A DNA stretch of 14,815 nucleotides from Granulicella sp. UBA5172 (GTDB lineage: Bacteria; Acidobacteriota; Terriglobia; Terriglobales; Acidobacteriaceae). Below, piece after piece: positions 7,535-14,815 of the stretch. The notes under the pieces are model-generated. The model made no database searches. It saw only the letters and a program-made list of their open reading frames with translations, and had not been told where the DNA came from. A program made the translations under genes and the position numbers. The stretch is taken from positions 8,600-23,414 of the forward strand of contig DHWW01000327.1 in NCBI GenBank assembly GCA_002413385.1. The letters are read 5' to 3'. How positions within the stretch are numbered: the first letter of the stretch is position 1; each line of letters opens with the position of its first letter.

Positions 7535-7564
7535 AATCAATCCTAATCAATCGGAATCAATCGG
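7535..7564. repeat. Three tandem copies of a 10-bp unit
   Basis: The unit AATCAATCGG is repeated at 7545-7554 and 7555-7564, and an imperfect copy ending in CT lies at 7535-7544. The array lies shortly after the GT87 gene. It may be a simple slippage repeat or a binding array. No function can be assigned. Confidence 0.75.
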
Positions 7565-7696
7565 ATGATCGATGCAGAACATGAGCAGTGTCTTCATTAG
7601 CTGCATAAATAATGGTTTGCGCGTCATTGCCGATGAAAGATGCAAGGACACCCGACAACATGACATAGCCGTCATGAATGGAGTTGTATCTTTACA

Positions 7697-7728
7697 GATT
7701 GTTGACAATCCTTGATCGTAGTTATGTT
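7697..7728 (+). promoter_or_regulatory. Possible sigma-70 promoter with overlapping palindromic operator
   Basis: TTGACA at 7702-7707 is a perfect -35 match. Possible -10 boxes are TATGTT at 7723-7728 (15-base spacing, short) or TGTTTT at 7725-7730 (17-base spacing, poor match). The perfect dyad GATTGT-TG-ACAATC (7697-7710) overlaps the -35 box, as a repressor operator would. If used, the transcript would have a leader of about 300 bases before the sugar-transferase gene. Confidence 0.3.
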
Positions 7729-8050
7729 TTATCCGCAGCCTATTTCATGGGAGTGGGAGTCCGTGAGGAATCTCGCACTCGCAGGGGCTGTTTAGTGTCG
7801 TTACGCAGGTCGTGATCGTACCGAGGATACGCTTGATCGGCGCATTGAATCTTGTGAGTAAGGCCGCTACTCTCAACCGATATTTAATGTGATCACTCTT
7901 TCGCATTATTCGGTTCGAGATCGACCAGTAGGGATGCGATAATGCAAGTTGACTTCATTGTCGTATTGCTTCTTTGGTTTGTAGCTATTCGTGTATTTCC
8001 TCTTCGTAGTGTCATGCGGTGTAACAGCCGGCAAAATAGGGGGACCCGTG

Positions 8051-8917
8051 ATGGGCAGTTCGAAGTTAGCAGTGGATTCGCACCTCAAGGCTGGGGCGCA
8101 AACATCCAAGAAATCAGCCGAGCTACTCATCGCCAAAGAACATCGAAAGTCCATGTTCTTGCCGCGCTACGTCAGCGAATGGTGCACCTCGAAACGCAAA
8201 CGCTGCTTTGATCTTGCTTTGAGCATCGTGGCTCTGGCTTTATTTACACCAGTCATGATCCTGATCGGCTGGGTGATCAGGATGACGTCGGCCGGTCCTG
8301 CCCTGTTTCGTCAGGAGCGGGTTGGATTGCATCAGCAAACCTTTGTGATACTGAAGTTCCGGACCATGAAGCACGCGTGCTCGCTGGTTGACAGGGGATC
8401 CAAAGTGACCAAGCAGGGTGATCCACGGATGACCGCTGTTGGTGCGCTGCTACGCCGATCGAAATTAGATGAACTGCCACAGCTGATCAACGTAGCCCGT
8501 GGCGAGATGAGTTTCGTAGGTCCTCGCCCGAAGATCCCACAACATGAGTGCCTACACATGCTTAGCCGCCCGGGAATCACGGGTGCGGCGACGGTTGTGT
8601 TCTCCGATGAGGAGCATTTGCTCGCAGATGTTCCGGAGAACTTCGTCGAACACTATGTAACCACCGTTCTCAACCCGGAAAAGTGCCGCTTAGACGCTCA
8701 CTACATTGAGACGGCGAGGTTTAGCACGGACATAAGGATATTGTTGCGTACCCTCTTCAAGCCCGGAAGCCAGCCCGAAAGCATGGGGGAACCACAGCAT
8801 GCCCCCTATCACCGCAAGGCTCCTTCGATGACACGCTCTGTTTCGAGCAGTATGGCGTCTGTTAATGCCCGGGAAGTTCTACCGCTGAGAGATAGCCTTC
8901 CAACCGAAACGAACTAG
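8051..8917 (+). CDS. Polyprenyl-phosphate sugar-1-phosphate transferase (bacterial sugar transferase family)
   Basis: This is a monotopic phosphoglycosyl transferase that would load the first sugar phosphate onto undecaprenyl phosphate to start exopolysaccharide or O-unit synthesis. The 288-residue protein contains only the catalytic module: [11 protein letters not shown] with one membrane-embedded helix (about 55-77), [11 protein letters not shown] (82-92), FVILKFRTM (98-106), [20 protein letters not shown] (134-153) with the catalytic Asp-Glu dyad at D140/E141, SFVGPRP (154-160) and RPGITG (173-178). It lacks the extra N-terminal membrane domain of long WbaP/WcaJ forms. I chose ATG 8051 because AGGGGG lies seven bases upstream. 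An in-frame GTG at 7991 would add 20 residues. The last 40 residues are low in complexity and rich in Ser and Pro. The sugar substrate cannot be inferred. Confidence 0.92.
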   Translation: MGSSKLAVDSHLKAGAQTSKKSAELLIAKEHRKSMFLPRYVSEWCTSKRKRCFDLALSIVALALFTPVMILIGWVIRMTSAGPALFRQERVGLHQQTFVILKFRTMKHACSLVDRGSKVTKQGDPRMTAVGALLRRSKLDELPQLINVARGEMSFVGPRPKIPQHECLHMLSRPGITGAATVVFSDEEHLLADVPENFVEHYVTTVLNPEKCRLDAHYIETARFSTDIRILLRTLFKPGSQPESMGEPQHAPYHRKAPSMTRSVSSSMASVNAREVLPLRDSLPTETN

Positions 8918-9037
8918 ACCACGAGTTCTCGCACGCTCAGTAGCATAGCCCCGGTCCACCATTCCACGCGGGCGTCTCCGTTGAGGAGATGACTGGTCAA
9001 CCAGCAACTTGCGGTGAGCACGTGCCTGACTGCAACC

Positions 9038-10897
9038 TCATCGGTGATGGAGAAAATAAGTGAGCTGGAGTGTTCCAACGAAGTCCTTCTGCTGACCTTG
9101 TGCGATGAGCGGTGCTTTCCAAAACTCTCCTTGCAAGGTTGTTTTGATCTCCAGGTCACGAACGGGGCGCAACACAAATTCTGCCGAAAGATCATGCTGG
9201 GTCGTACCGCGGGGGACAAAATCCTGCGCAACCTTGGCGGTGCGGTATTGCAATTGAATCTGCTGGTCAGGCTTGAGGTGCCATGTCAGCCAGGCCTGAC
9301 CTCCGGTGGCCTCTCGTCCGATCCAGTCGCCCAGGATGTAGCCCTTATTGGTATATCCCTGGACCTGAACACCCTCCCATAAAAGGAGTCTGCCATCGTT
9401 GCTCTCCGGATCATGCGGGTTGGTGGTTGTCCCTTCAACGCGAAAGTCGACACGGGGCAGTTTGGGCAGGCGAGCGATATAGATTCCAGGCCGCATTCCG
9501 GAGCGATAGGGATTGCTAACCGGGAAGACATTGTCGTGGGCGAAAGAGTCGGTGTACAGGGTAATGAGGTGGTTGTCCCAAGGTACGCGCCAGAGAAAAT
9601 CAAAGGTGCTGAAGCGTGCACCAGGGTCTTGACGCGAGAACTTAATTGCTGGCGGCGGTGCGGTGACGCTAAAAAAACCCCGGAGAAACGTGCCGATTGT
9701 GATCGGCACATGCCCTTCCCCTCCCCAGATAACGGAGCGCGTGAATCCGAACTCCAGATTCGGAGTCATCTTCATGCTGATCTTCTCCATATGGATCCAG
9801 GGGGCATTAGGAAACGCGTGCCCCTTCAGTGTTCCGACCATAAAGTCATAGCGAAAAAGCCCCACGAGGCGCGACAGTCCCGGGACGTAGAGAGGCTCCA
9901 CCCTATTAATCCGAAAGCTGTAGAGATCTGCCGCATTGTTCGACCAACCCATGCTGGCACCGAGACCCGGCCCCAGCCATTCATCGCTTTTGCCGAACGA
10001 AATTTCATGGCCAAGCAGATGAGCAGAGGCATTCGCCTCCATCACCGTCGGATTGTTTTGCTCGGGGATAACGGGCGCTGGAATCGTGCTTTGAGGTACA
10101 TCCGGCGTTCCATCGATAGCGGCCAACTGCGTTGCCACGGCAGGAGAGTAACCAATCGCTGCCGGAGCATGCTGGTACTCACTGCGGACATACAAGCTGA
10201 ATCTGCCGCTGTGGGCCTCGGCGCTGAATCCCGTCAGATTGTTGAAGCCAGGTTGGTCCGGCCGGCCATAGTCGTTCACAATGGTTTGGCCTAAGTGAAA
10301 GCTGTCGTTCAGGATGGGCCCACGGATCTCGCGAAGACGGGTGTAAATGCTCTCGGTTCGCAGCGAAGGGGAGGAGTCGTTTGCCAACTCGGACGCCAAT
10401 TCCGTACGCAATCGCGCGTTGATCTCCACCGCCTCGTCGGGTGTATTCGGCGACTCCAGAGCGTATTTTGACAGAGCCAGCATATGTGCAAGGGACGCGC
10501 GGGTCCATGGACGCACGCCGATATATGCAGTTGGAAGATACCCCAGGTAATACAGGCGGATGGCTGCAGGGTAAATCCAGCTATCCAGAGGAATGTACGG
10601 AGACCCGATGGAACTGGCCGATGCCTGCGCAACCTCGGTGTGCGATGGCGTCTCGTCACCGCTCTGCGCCCATACCGCAGTTGCGAAGGGCAACATCGCC
10701 AGCAGAACTCCGGCTAGAAATCGACTGCCTTCAACGCGTAGGAACGACCTCAGATCGATCGACTGAGCTCGCAACCCACGTGCGCCGATCAGCCTGTACA
10801 CGATGTCGCGATCTCGAGACAGATTCTCTTCTTTGGAGCTGTCCGAATCTTGCCAGCAATCCTTGTTGATGCTCGACGCTGAGTGTTTACTTGGCAT
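9038..10897 (-). CDS. Wzi-like capsule assembly / outer-membrane beta-barrel protein
   Basis: The 619-residue protein has a signal peptide with its hydrophobic core at about 58-75 and a plausible cleavage after VWA (about 77). It then has SPYIPLDSWIYPAAIRLYYLGYLP (about 98-121, a repeat-like helical N-region) and a long part made of alternating aromatic and polar residues. It ends in LTYFLHHR, as expected for a barrel. The pattern LGPGLGASMGWSNNAADLYSF (about 307-327) and the domain order match the capsule assembly Wzi family, whose best known member anchors group 1 capsule to the cell surface. The 57-residue stretch before the hydrophobic core is unusually long. No Met lies between, but a GTG at residue 33 could be the real start. 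It is convergent with the sugar-transferase gene, which fits an exopolysaccharide context. Confidence 0.75.
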   Translation of the reverse strand: MPSKHSASSINKDCWQDSDSSKEENLSRDRDIVYRLIGARGLRAQSIDLRSFLRVEGSRFLAGVLLAMLPFATAVWAQSGDETPSHTEVAQASASSIGSPYIPLDSWIYPAAIRLYYLGYLPTAYIGVRPWTRASLAHMLALSKYALESPNTPDEAVEINARLRTELASELANDSSPSLRTESIYTRLREIRGPILNDSFHLGQTIVNDYGRPDQPGFNNLTGFSAEAHSGRFSLYVRSEYQHAPAAIGYSPAVATQLAAIDGTPDVPQSTIPAPVIPEQNNPTVMEANASAHLLGHEISFGKSDEWLGPGLGASMGWSNNAADLYSFRINRVEPLYVPGLSRLVGLFRYDFMVGTLKGHAFPNAPWIHMEKISMKMTPNLEFGFTRSVIWGGEGHVPITIGTFLRGFFSVTAPPPAIKFSRQDPGARFSTFDFLWRVPWDNHLITLYTDSFAHDNVFPVSNPYRSGMRPGIYIARLPKLPRVDFRVEGTTTNPHDPESNDGRLLLWEGVQVQGYTNKGYILGDWIGREATGGQAWLTWHLKPDQQIQLQYRTAKVAQDFVPRGTTQHDLSAEFVLRPVRDLEIKTTLQGEFWKAPLIAQGQQKDFVGTLQLTYFLHHR

Positions 10898-11047
10898 TCG
10901 GTAGCTACAACACCTGATATTAGATTGATTCCCTAGACAGTATATGACTTAGGAAAGTTCTGCGCGGGGTGCATAACTCCAGCCCGCCATTCGTGTTCCT
11001 CAATACAACAGATCGCTTACCGGAATGGGGAAACTGATTCGTTGCAT

Positions 11048-11125
11048 TGGCGTCCCCGACGGGATTCGAACCGCGTGTTTACACCATGAGTGTGGCGTCG
11101 TCCTGGGCCACTAGACGACGGGGAC
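11048..11125 (-). tRNA. tRNA-Glu-like gene with abnormal anticodon loop and T stem, probably decayed
   Basis: On the minus strand an acceptor stem of seven perfect pairs (GTCCCCG / CGGGGAC) is followed by discriminator G and encoded CCA. The D arm (GTCT / GGAC around AGTGGCCCA) is typical of tRNA-Glu. The anticodon stem ACGCC/GGTGT holds an eight-base loop ACACTCAT instead of seven bases, without the invariant U33. CTC (Glu) can be read inside it only by shifting the frame. The T arm reads ACGCGG-TTCGAAT-CCCGT, one extra C compared with a normal ACGGG stem. The total is two bases longer than a standard tRNA-Glu. Two independent insertions point to a tRNA pseudogene, not a working frameshift-suppressor tRNA. 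Acceptor, D arm and CCA are well preserved, so decay is recent or the sequence is constrained. Confidence 0.7.
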
Positions 11126-11146
11126 TTCGGAAGGATAGAGGTTAGC

Positions 11147-11212
11147 TTCCCCAGCGGGATTTGAACCCGTTCAACCACCTTGAGAGCATCAACGTCCTAA
11201 CTCCCATAGTCT
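11147..11212 (-). pseudogene. Second tRNA remnant
   Basis: A good T arm (CGGG-TTCAAAT-CCCG, 11155-11169) is followed by the acceptor-like CTGGGGAA, and further up by TTAGGAC and CTCTCAAGG, which resemble the D and anticodon arms of a tRNA-Glu. The matching 5' acceptor strand is absent and the anticodon stem does not pair. I read it as a decayed tRNA next to the first one. It could be a chance match outside the T arm. Confidence 0.4.
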
Positions 11213-11411
11213 GGATGAGTTGAGCCGAATTTGCAAATCACCGGATACAACGCTGCCCCAGGTTTCGGTCACCCCTGTTCCCTGCTCACTCAGCGCAAAC
11301 ATGACCGACTCTGCCTTCATCTAACAGAGCTTCATTGACAAGGTGGAATTTGGAGGGAGGCGCGGATACCTTCTCTCCTTTGAAATTTCGGTGCGAACAT
11401 CGAGGAGTAGA
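11213..11411. other. Non-coding interval with no recognised feature
   Basis: Between the tRNA remnants and the protease remnant I see no gene, repeat or clear terminator. The plus-strand frame beginning at 11335 runs antisense across the protease remnant and is a shadow of it. Confidence 0.5.
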
Positions 11412-11741
11412 TCACATCGGGATACTGTCGACCGCGATACCCAAGATTTGCGCTTCCCACTGGCTGATTTGCTCGAGCGCGGCTTCGAGTAAACTACGCT
11501 GCGCCGCTTCGACCTTTGGAGTCAGGACGGGTCCCCAATCCGTCGACTCCGGCTGTATTCCGAGCAGAACAGTCTCCAGGGAAGGTGCATCCATCAAGAG
11601 CATTGCGTTGATCAGGTCGGATAGCCCGAGCACCTGCAGCAGGTTCTCCGGAGGCGCAAGCGATGGGCACGGATCATTCTGTATGAGGTTCAATTGAAGG
11701 ACAACAGAACTGCAGGCGTTATTCGATGTGACGCAGAGCAC
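11412..11741 (-). pseudogene. C-terminal remnant of a hydrogenase maturation protease (HyaD/HupD family)
   Basis: The 109-residue frame matches the C-terminal half of [NiFe]-hydrogenase large-subunit maturation proteases. It has a GLSDLINAMLLM helix, then VLLGIQPESTDWGPVLTP and an amphipathic ending with VEAAQRSLLEAALEQISQW. The N-terminal half that carries the GN(P/x)xxxDDG-type region and the nickel-binding acidic residue is missing. Only about 60 bases separate this frame from the divergent uspA-like gene, so the rest cannot lie there. The apparent start is a GTG with no ribosome site. I read it as a truncated pseudogene. No hydrogenase subunits are in the window. A short functional protein is unlikely because the catalytic and metal ligands are gone. 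Confidence 0.6.
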
Positions 11742-11811
11742 ACTGACTTGTGTTTTCAGATACGGTCTTCCCTTCGGGGAAACAAATAAGCTGATACCAT
11801 AGGTGGCACAA

Positions 11812-12708
11812 ATGCAGAAATGCTGTGATCAGGTACTAACGAGAGACATTCTGGCATCGCCCAATCACATCCTGGTCGCGACGGACATGGTCGATCTCGA
11901 TTGCTTATTGCCGCACGCTACCGCTCAGGCTAAGGCAAGTCATTCGAAGGTTACGATCGTCCATGCGATCTACCCGCTTTATGTCGCTTCGCTTGAGACA
12001 GCGGTGGTTCCGAGCGACTATGAGGCAGCGCTGGTTCGCGATGTACGCAGGAAGTTGGGCGATGCAGTCCATCAGATGGCGGCGGAGGGAATCCACTGCG
12101 ATCTGACAGTCAAGATTGGTGGAGCAGGCGAAGTCATCCGCGAGGAGCTCAGCAGGACGCATAGTTCAAGACTGATCATGGGGACACACGGACGTGGCAA
12201 GCTGCGGCAATTCGCGCTGGGATCGGTTGCCCATGAACTGATCACCAAGGTTGGTGTGCCTATCTTTGTGGTTGGCCCGCATGCACGGGACAGTGCCAAG
12301 TACGCTAGTCCTCGCAGAATTCTTCATCCTGTTTCGTTTGTCGGCGGCTATCGGGAAAACTGTAAATTGGCGCTTGATCTTGCGACCACGTACGGAGCTG
12401 AGCTAACACTCTTACATGTGTTGGAAAAGTCCGAGGTAGAGAGCACAAATCCTGATCGATCCATTACCTGGGCTCGCAATACTCTTGGTCAATTCATCGC
12501 GGAACTTCCCGAAAACACGACCGCGGTTCATACCAAGGTCTTATTTGGTCAGGTTGCAGCAGAAATCCTAAAGACCGCCAGTGAAATCAACGCTGATTGG
12601 ATTGTGCTGAGCACCGACGAAGGATCGCAAAGCGGATTCTTCAAGGAGACGCGGGCGTTCGAAGTGCTTGCCAACGCCCACTGCCCTGTTCTGACTTTAG
12701 GTCGTTAG
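11812..12708 (+). CDS. Tandem-domain universal stress protein (UspA family)
   Basis: The 298-residue protein holds two Usp domains. The first (about 15-156) starts with HILVATDM and ends with the ATP-binding signature G-2x-G-9x-G-S (GTHG, nine residues, GS; about 124-138) followed by PIFVVG. The second (about 168-298) starts with RRILHPVSF and ends with CPVLTLG, but its signature region reads LSTDEGSQSGFF and lacks the GxxG-GS pattern, so it probably does not bind ATP. Usp proteins act in the cytoplasm in stress and hypoxia responses. Their exact partners vary. ATG 11812 has AGGTGG five bases upstream. A GTG at 11803 is within that ribosome site. It is divergent from the hydrogenase protease remnant. 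Confidence 0.92.
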   Translation: MQKCCDQVLTRDILASPNHILVATDMVDLDCLLPHATAQAKASHSKVTIVHAIYPLYVASLETAVVPSDYEAALVRDVRRKLGDAVHQMAAEGIHCDLTVKIGGAGEVIREELSRTHSSRLIMGTHGRGKLRQFALGSVAHELITKVGVPIFVVGPHARDSAKYASPRRILHPVSFVGGYRENCKLALDLATTYGAELTLLHVLEKSEVESTNPDRSITWARNTLGQFIAELPENTTAVHTKVLFGQVAAEILKTASEINADWIVLSTDEGSQSGFFKETRAFEVLANAHCPVLTLGR

Positions 12709-13082
12709 GGACGGCTCACCGCGGATTCTCACAACGCCGGCCATTGATGAGCCATTTCCTTTGAAGTTTCAATGATTCAGCTGGGCGAGGGGGCTAGCGC
12801 AATCCGAGGCTGGCCCCTCCTCTTGTGATTTGTTATCGTTCCGATAGCAGAAGCGCGGCAATTGACTTCGGCGGGAAACGCTCCAGGAACTCGGAACTAA
12901 TGAAGCAGAGGGCCTGGTGCTATTCCACGCCTTCTCCTGGAGTTCTCTTGTTGCTCTACATCCTTGATGTGGACAATCCGGTTCCCGGCTCGTTTGATCT
13001 GCTGCCATGAGAGGGACGATTGGAATCTTCTATTTGGCGCGTTCAGCAAAGATTAAGGTTTGGCATCGTAACCTGTAGACGA
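12709..13082. other. Intergenic interval between the Usp and outer membrane factor genes
   Basis: I see no gene here apart from a possible longer start for the downstream gene at 13020. It holds one strong hairpin at 12789-12818 (see the terminator entry). The short frame at 12825-13010 has no ribosome site or family pattern. Confidence 0.5.
12789..12818 (+). terminator. Candidate hairpin terminator after the Usp gene
   Basis: GGGGGCTAGC (12789-12798) pairs with GCTGGCCCCT (12809-12818) as ten continuous pairs, two of them wobble, around a ten-base loop. It is followed by CCTCTTGTGATTT, a weak and broken U-tract, so it is a plausible but not ideal rho-independent terminator about 80 bases after the uspA-like stop. 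Confidence 0.45.
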
Positions 13083-14564
13083 ATGATGACCGCACGTTCC
13101 ATTGTTGGGCACACGGTCCTTGCCGTGCTGCTGCAGAGTTTCGCTGTCGCAAGAGGAATCAGCCAGACTGAAGGCTCTGCTGTGGGTTCGCCCATCGCGG
13201 GCGTTGTCAGCAGTCAGGCCGATGCGCTCGCGACGAGCCCATCACCGGAACCGGGCCAATCGGTGCCCGCCAACTCGACCCCCTCGCCGACGGGGGTACC
13301 CGTTACGATTCAGCTCAACGACGCCATCACCCGCGCCCTGGCCAATCAGCCGGCCTTCGCCGCAGCTGCCGCCCAGGCGAAGATCGCGAAACTCGACCGA
13401 TCGATAGCGCGCGCTGCGCTGTTGCCCAGCGCCGTGTACGACAACCAGTTTCTCTACACGCAGGGGGGCGCAGGTCTTGCAGTCAACCCGATCAGGGCGA
13501 CCGATCCCAATCTGCCGAGTAATTCCGCACCCCGGTTCATCGCCGATAATGCTGTCCACGAGTACATCAGCCAGGGTTCCGTTACAGAGACGATCGGGCT
13601 ACAGCAGTTCAACACGGTCAGCAAAACCTCATCCGGGCTTGCGATCGCCAACGCGGAGTTGGAGATCGCTCGGCGCGGTCTGGTAGCCACCGTTGTTGGG
13701 CTTTACTACAACTCACTCGCTACGGACCGAAAGGTCAAGGTCGCCCAGGGAGCTGCCGCTGAAACAGCGAACTTTACCAAGCAAACCCAGCAACGGGAGG
13801 CCGCCCGGGAGGTCGCCCACGCGGACGTCGTCAAGGCACAACTCCTCCAGCAGCAGCGAGACCGCGATCTTGCAGACGCGAAGCTGAACGCGGACAAGGC
13901 GCGGCTCGATCTAGCTGTCCTCCTCTTCCCCGACCCCCGCGAGTCGTACGCCCTCGCAATCACCGATACCCCGCCGGCGCCGCCCAGCCGCGCAGACGTC
14001 GAAGCGGCGATGGCGAAGCGCAACCCCGAACTTCAGGGCGCCCTCGCAAACTCCCATCTGGCCAATCTCAACGTCACCGCAGCCCGGCTCGCGTATCTAC
14101 CGGATCTTTCCCTGAATTACACCTACGGACTTGATGCGGAGCAGTTCGCGATGCACAACTACCTGGGGGCGGATAATCTTGGCTACTCCGCGTCGGCAAC
14201 GCTTAATATTCCGCTCTGGGATTGGTTCACCACCCGCGACCGCATTCGACAGGCGAAGATTCAGAGCGAAATCGCACACACGATACTGACCAACACGCAG
14301 CGCCGACTCATCGCTGATCTTGAAGAGTTTTACTCCGAAGCCACCGTGGCCCACGATCAACTCGCCAGCCTGAATCTTAGTGCCGACACCGCCGCCGAAA
14401 GCCTCCGTCTTACTCGCCTGCGCTATAGCCATGGTGAAGCGACCGTGCTCGAAGTCGTCGACGCCGAGACGTCCTTTACCACGGCTGAAAATGCGCGCGA
14501 AGACGGCATTACCCGTTACCAGAGCGCGCTGGCCAACCTCCAGATACTGACAGGAACCCTCTAA
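13083..14564 (+). CDS. TolC-like outer membrane efflux factor
   Basis: This is the outer-membrane channel of a tripartite efflux or export system. From ATG 13083 it has 493 residues. It starts with a signal peptide (MMTARSIVGHTVLAVLLQSF), then a Ser/Pro/Gln-rich linker of about 45 residues, then an OEP domain with the internal duplication typical of the family. Repeat one has ITRALANQPAFAAAAAQ and long Ala/Lys/Gln helices. Repeat two has the pattern AAMAKRNPELQGALA and a C-terminal LRYSHGEATVLEVVDAET. Upstream an in-frame TTG at 13020, with GAGGG four bases before it, would add 21 residues. The ATG gives a cleaner signal peptide, but the start is uncertain. The stop lies two bases before the start of the adaptor gene, so translation is coupled. 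Confidence 0.9.
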   Translation: MMTARSIVGHTVLAVLLQSFAVARGISQTEGSAVGSPIAGVVSSQADALATSPSPEPGQSVPANSTPSPTGVPVTIQLNDAITRALANQPAFAAAAAQAKIAKLDRSIARAALLPSAVYDNQFLYTQGGAGLAVNPIRATDPNLPSNSAPRFIADNAVHEYISQGSVTETIGLQQFNTVSKTSSGLAIANAELEIARRGLVATVVGLYYNSLATDRKVKVAQGAAAETANFTKQTQQREAAREVAHADVVKAQLLQQQRDRDLADAKLNADKARLDLAVLLFPDPRESYALAITDTPPAPPSRADVEAAMAKRNPELQGALANSHLANLNVTAARLAYLPDLSLNYTYGLDAEQFAMHNYLGADNLGYSASATLNIPLWDWFTTRDRIRQAKIQSEIAHTILTNTQRRLIADLEEFYSEATVAHDQLASLNLSADTAAESLRLTRLRYSHGEATVLEVVDAETSFTTAENAREDGITRYQSALANLQILTGTL

Positions 14565-14566
14565 CG

Positions 14567-14815
14567 ATGACTGCACCCATGGTCGACCGCTGTCACCCGA
14601 TCCACACGTCCACAGCCGCAGTTCTTCTGCTGCTCGCCGCTCTCGCACCCCTCGGCTGCAATCACAAGGAAGAGGTCACTGCGCCACTGGTCTACGTCCA
14701 GGCCACACACCCGGAGCGAGGAAGCGTCTCCGATCAGATCGTTGCCGACGCGATCCTCACACCACTTGCACAGGCAGCGATATCACCGAAGATCTCCGCT
14801 CCGGTGAAGAAGTTC
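14567..14815 (+). CDS. RND-type efflux periplasmic adaptor lipoprotein (HlyD/AcrA family), 3' end outside window
   Basis: From ATG 14567, two bases after the outer membrane factor stop, 83 codons stay open to the right edge. The protein starts with a short n-region, a hydrophobic stretch AAVLLLLAALAP and the lipobox LGC (Cys at about 31), so it should be a lipid-anchored periplasmic protein. The part LTPLAQAAISPKISAPVKKF (about 64-83) matches the first biotinyl-lipoyl-like segment of membrane fusion proteins. A second Met (14579) is an alternative start. An RND pump gene would be expected beyond the edge, but it is not visible. Confidence 0.85.
   Translation, partial: MTAPMVDRCHPIHTSTAAVLLLLAALAPLGCNHKEEVTAPLVYVQATHPERGSVSDQIVADAILTPLAQAAISPKISAPVKKF

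Larger units (their letters stand above)
7376..8050. other. Gene-poor interval with small palindromes and a possible promoter
   Basis: I see no convincing gene in this 675-base gap between the GT87 and sugar-transferase genes. Open frames at 7354-7584 and 7942-8211 overlap real genes out of frame and lack supporting features. The gap holds a 10-bp tandem repeat (7535-7564), an inverted repeat CATGAC/GTCATG (7659-7676) and a GATTGT/ACAATC palindrome (7697-7710) that overlaps a TTGACA box. Confidence 0.6.

Noticed and set aside
7354..7584. Open frame of 76 residues overlapping the end of the GT87 gene
   Set aside because: No clear ribosome site, a hydrophilic Ser/Gln-rich tail and overlap with the tandem repeat; no recognisable family.
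7942..8211. Open frame of 89 residues starting with a hydrophobic segment before the sugar transferase
   Set aside because: More than half of it overlaps the sugar-transferase gene in another frame and the sequence after the first helix looks random; an AGGGA before the ATG is not enough.
9413..10294. Plus-strand open frame of 293 residues
   Set aside because: Antisense shadow of the Wzi-like gene with no domain pattern and an Arg/His-rich composition.
11048..11125. Functional +1 frameshift-suppressor tRNA (eight-base anticodon loop)
   Set aside because: U33 is missing and the T stem carries an additional insertion, so decay is the simpler explanation.
1..14815. CRISPR arrays, insertion sequences, integrases and toxin-antitoxin pairs
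   Set aside because: I found no regularly spaced repeats, transposase or integrase motifs, or paired small genes of that kind.

Overview
The window looks like a chromosomal segment of a free-living Gram-negative bacterium of moderately high GC content. The mix of a Tad (type IVb pilus) locus, a Wzi-like outer-membrane protein, a GT87-type membrane protein, a tandem universal stress protein and a TolC-type efflux pair would fit the phylum Acidobacteriota (Terriglobales-like). That placement is an inference from gene content and style, not something the sequence proves.

Left part (1-4155, minus strand): a Tad operon. In transcription order it holds a 55-aa two-helix membrane peptide, an A24 prepilin peptidase (CpaA/TadV), a CpaE-like receiver/MinD-type protein, the CpaF/TadA secretion ATPase and the TadB platform protein, which is cut by the window edge. 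A textbook -24/-12 sigma-54 promoter (TGGCCCAAGGATTGCA, minus strand, 4215-4200) lies just upstream of the first gene.

Centre left (4156-7375, plus strand): divergent from the Tad operon is a sigma-54 activator (pseudo-receiver, AAA+ with GAFTGT loop, Fis-type HTH), followed by a GT87-type polytopic glycosyltransferase. The activator and the sigma-54 promoter form a self-consistent regulatory pair. The activator's leader can fold into a closed multi-hairpin RNA (4320-4436), followed by a helix that would bury its ribosome binding region. This leader is the best candidate for something undescribed here.

Centre (7376-10897): a 675-base gap with small palindromes and a 10-bp tandem repeat, then a polyprenyl-phosphate sugar-phosphate transferase (plus) convergent with a Wzi-like capsule/outer-membrane beta-barrel protein (minus). 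Together with the GT87 protein these suggest exopolysaccharide or glycan surface functions next to the pilus locus.

Right part (10898-14815): a decayed stretch holds a tRNA-Glu-like gene with an abnormal anticodon loop and T stem, a second weaker tRNA remnant, and the C-terminal half of a hydrogenase maturation protease. After it come a tandem UspA protein and a TolC-like outer membrane factor. The factor is translationally close to a lipoprotein membrane-fusion adaptor that runs off the right edge, the start of an RND-type efflux operon.
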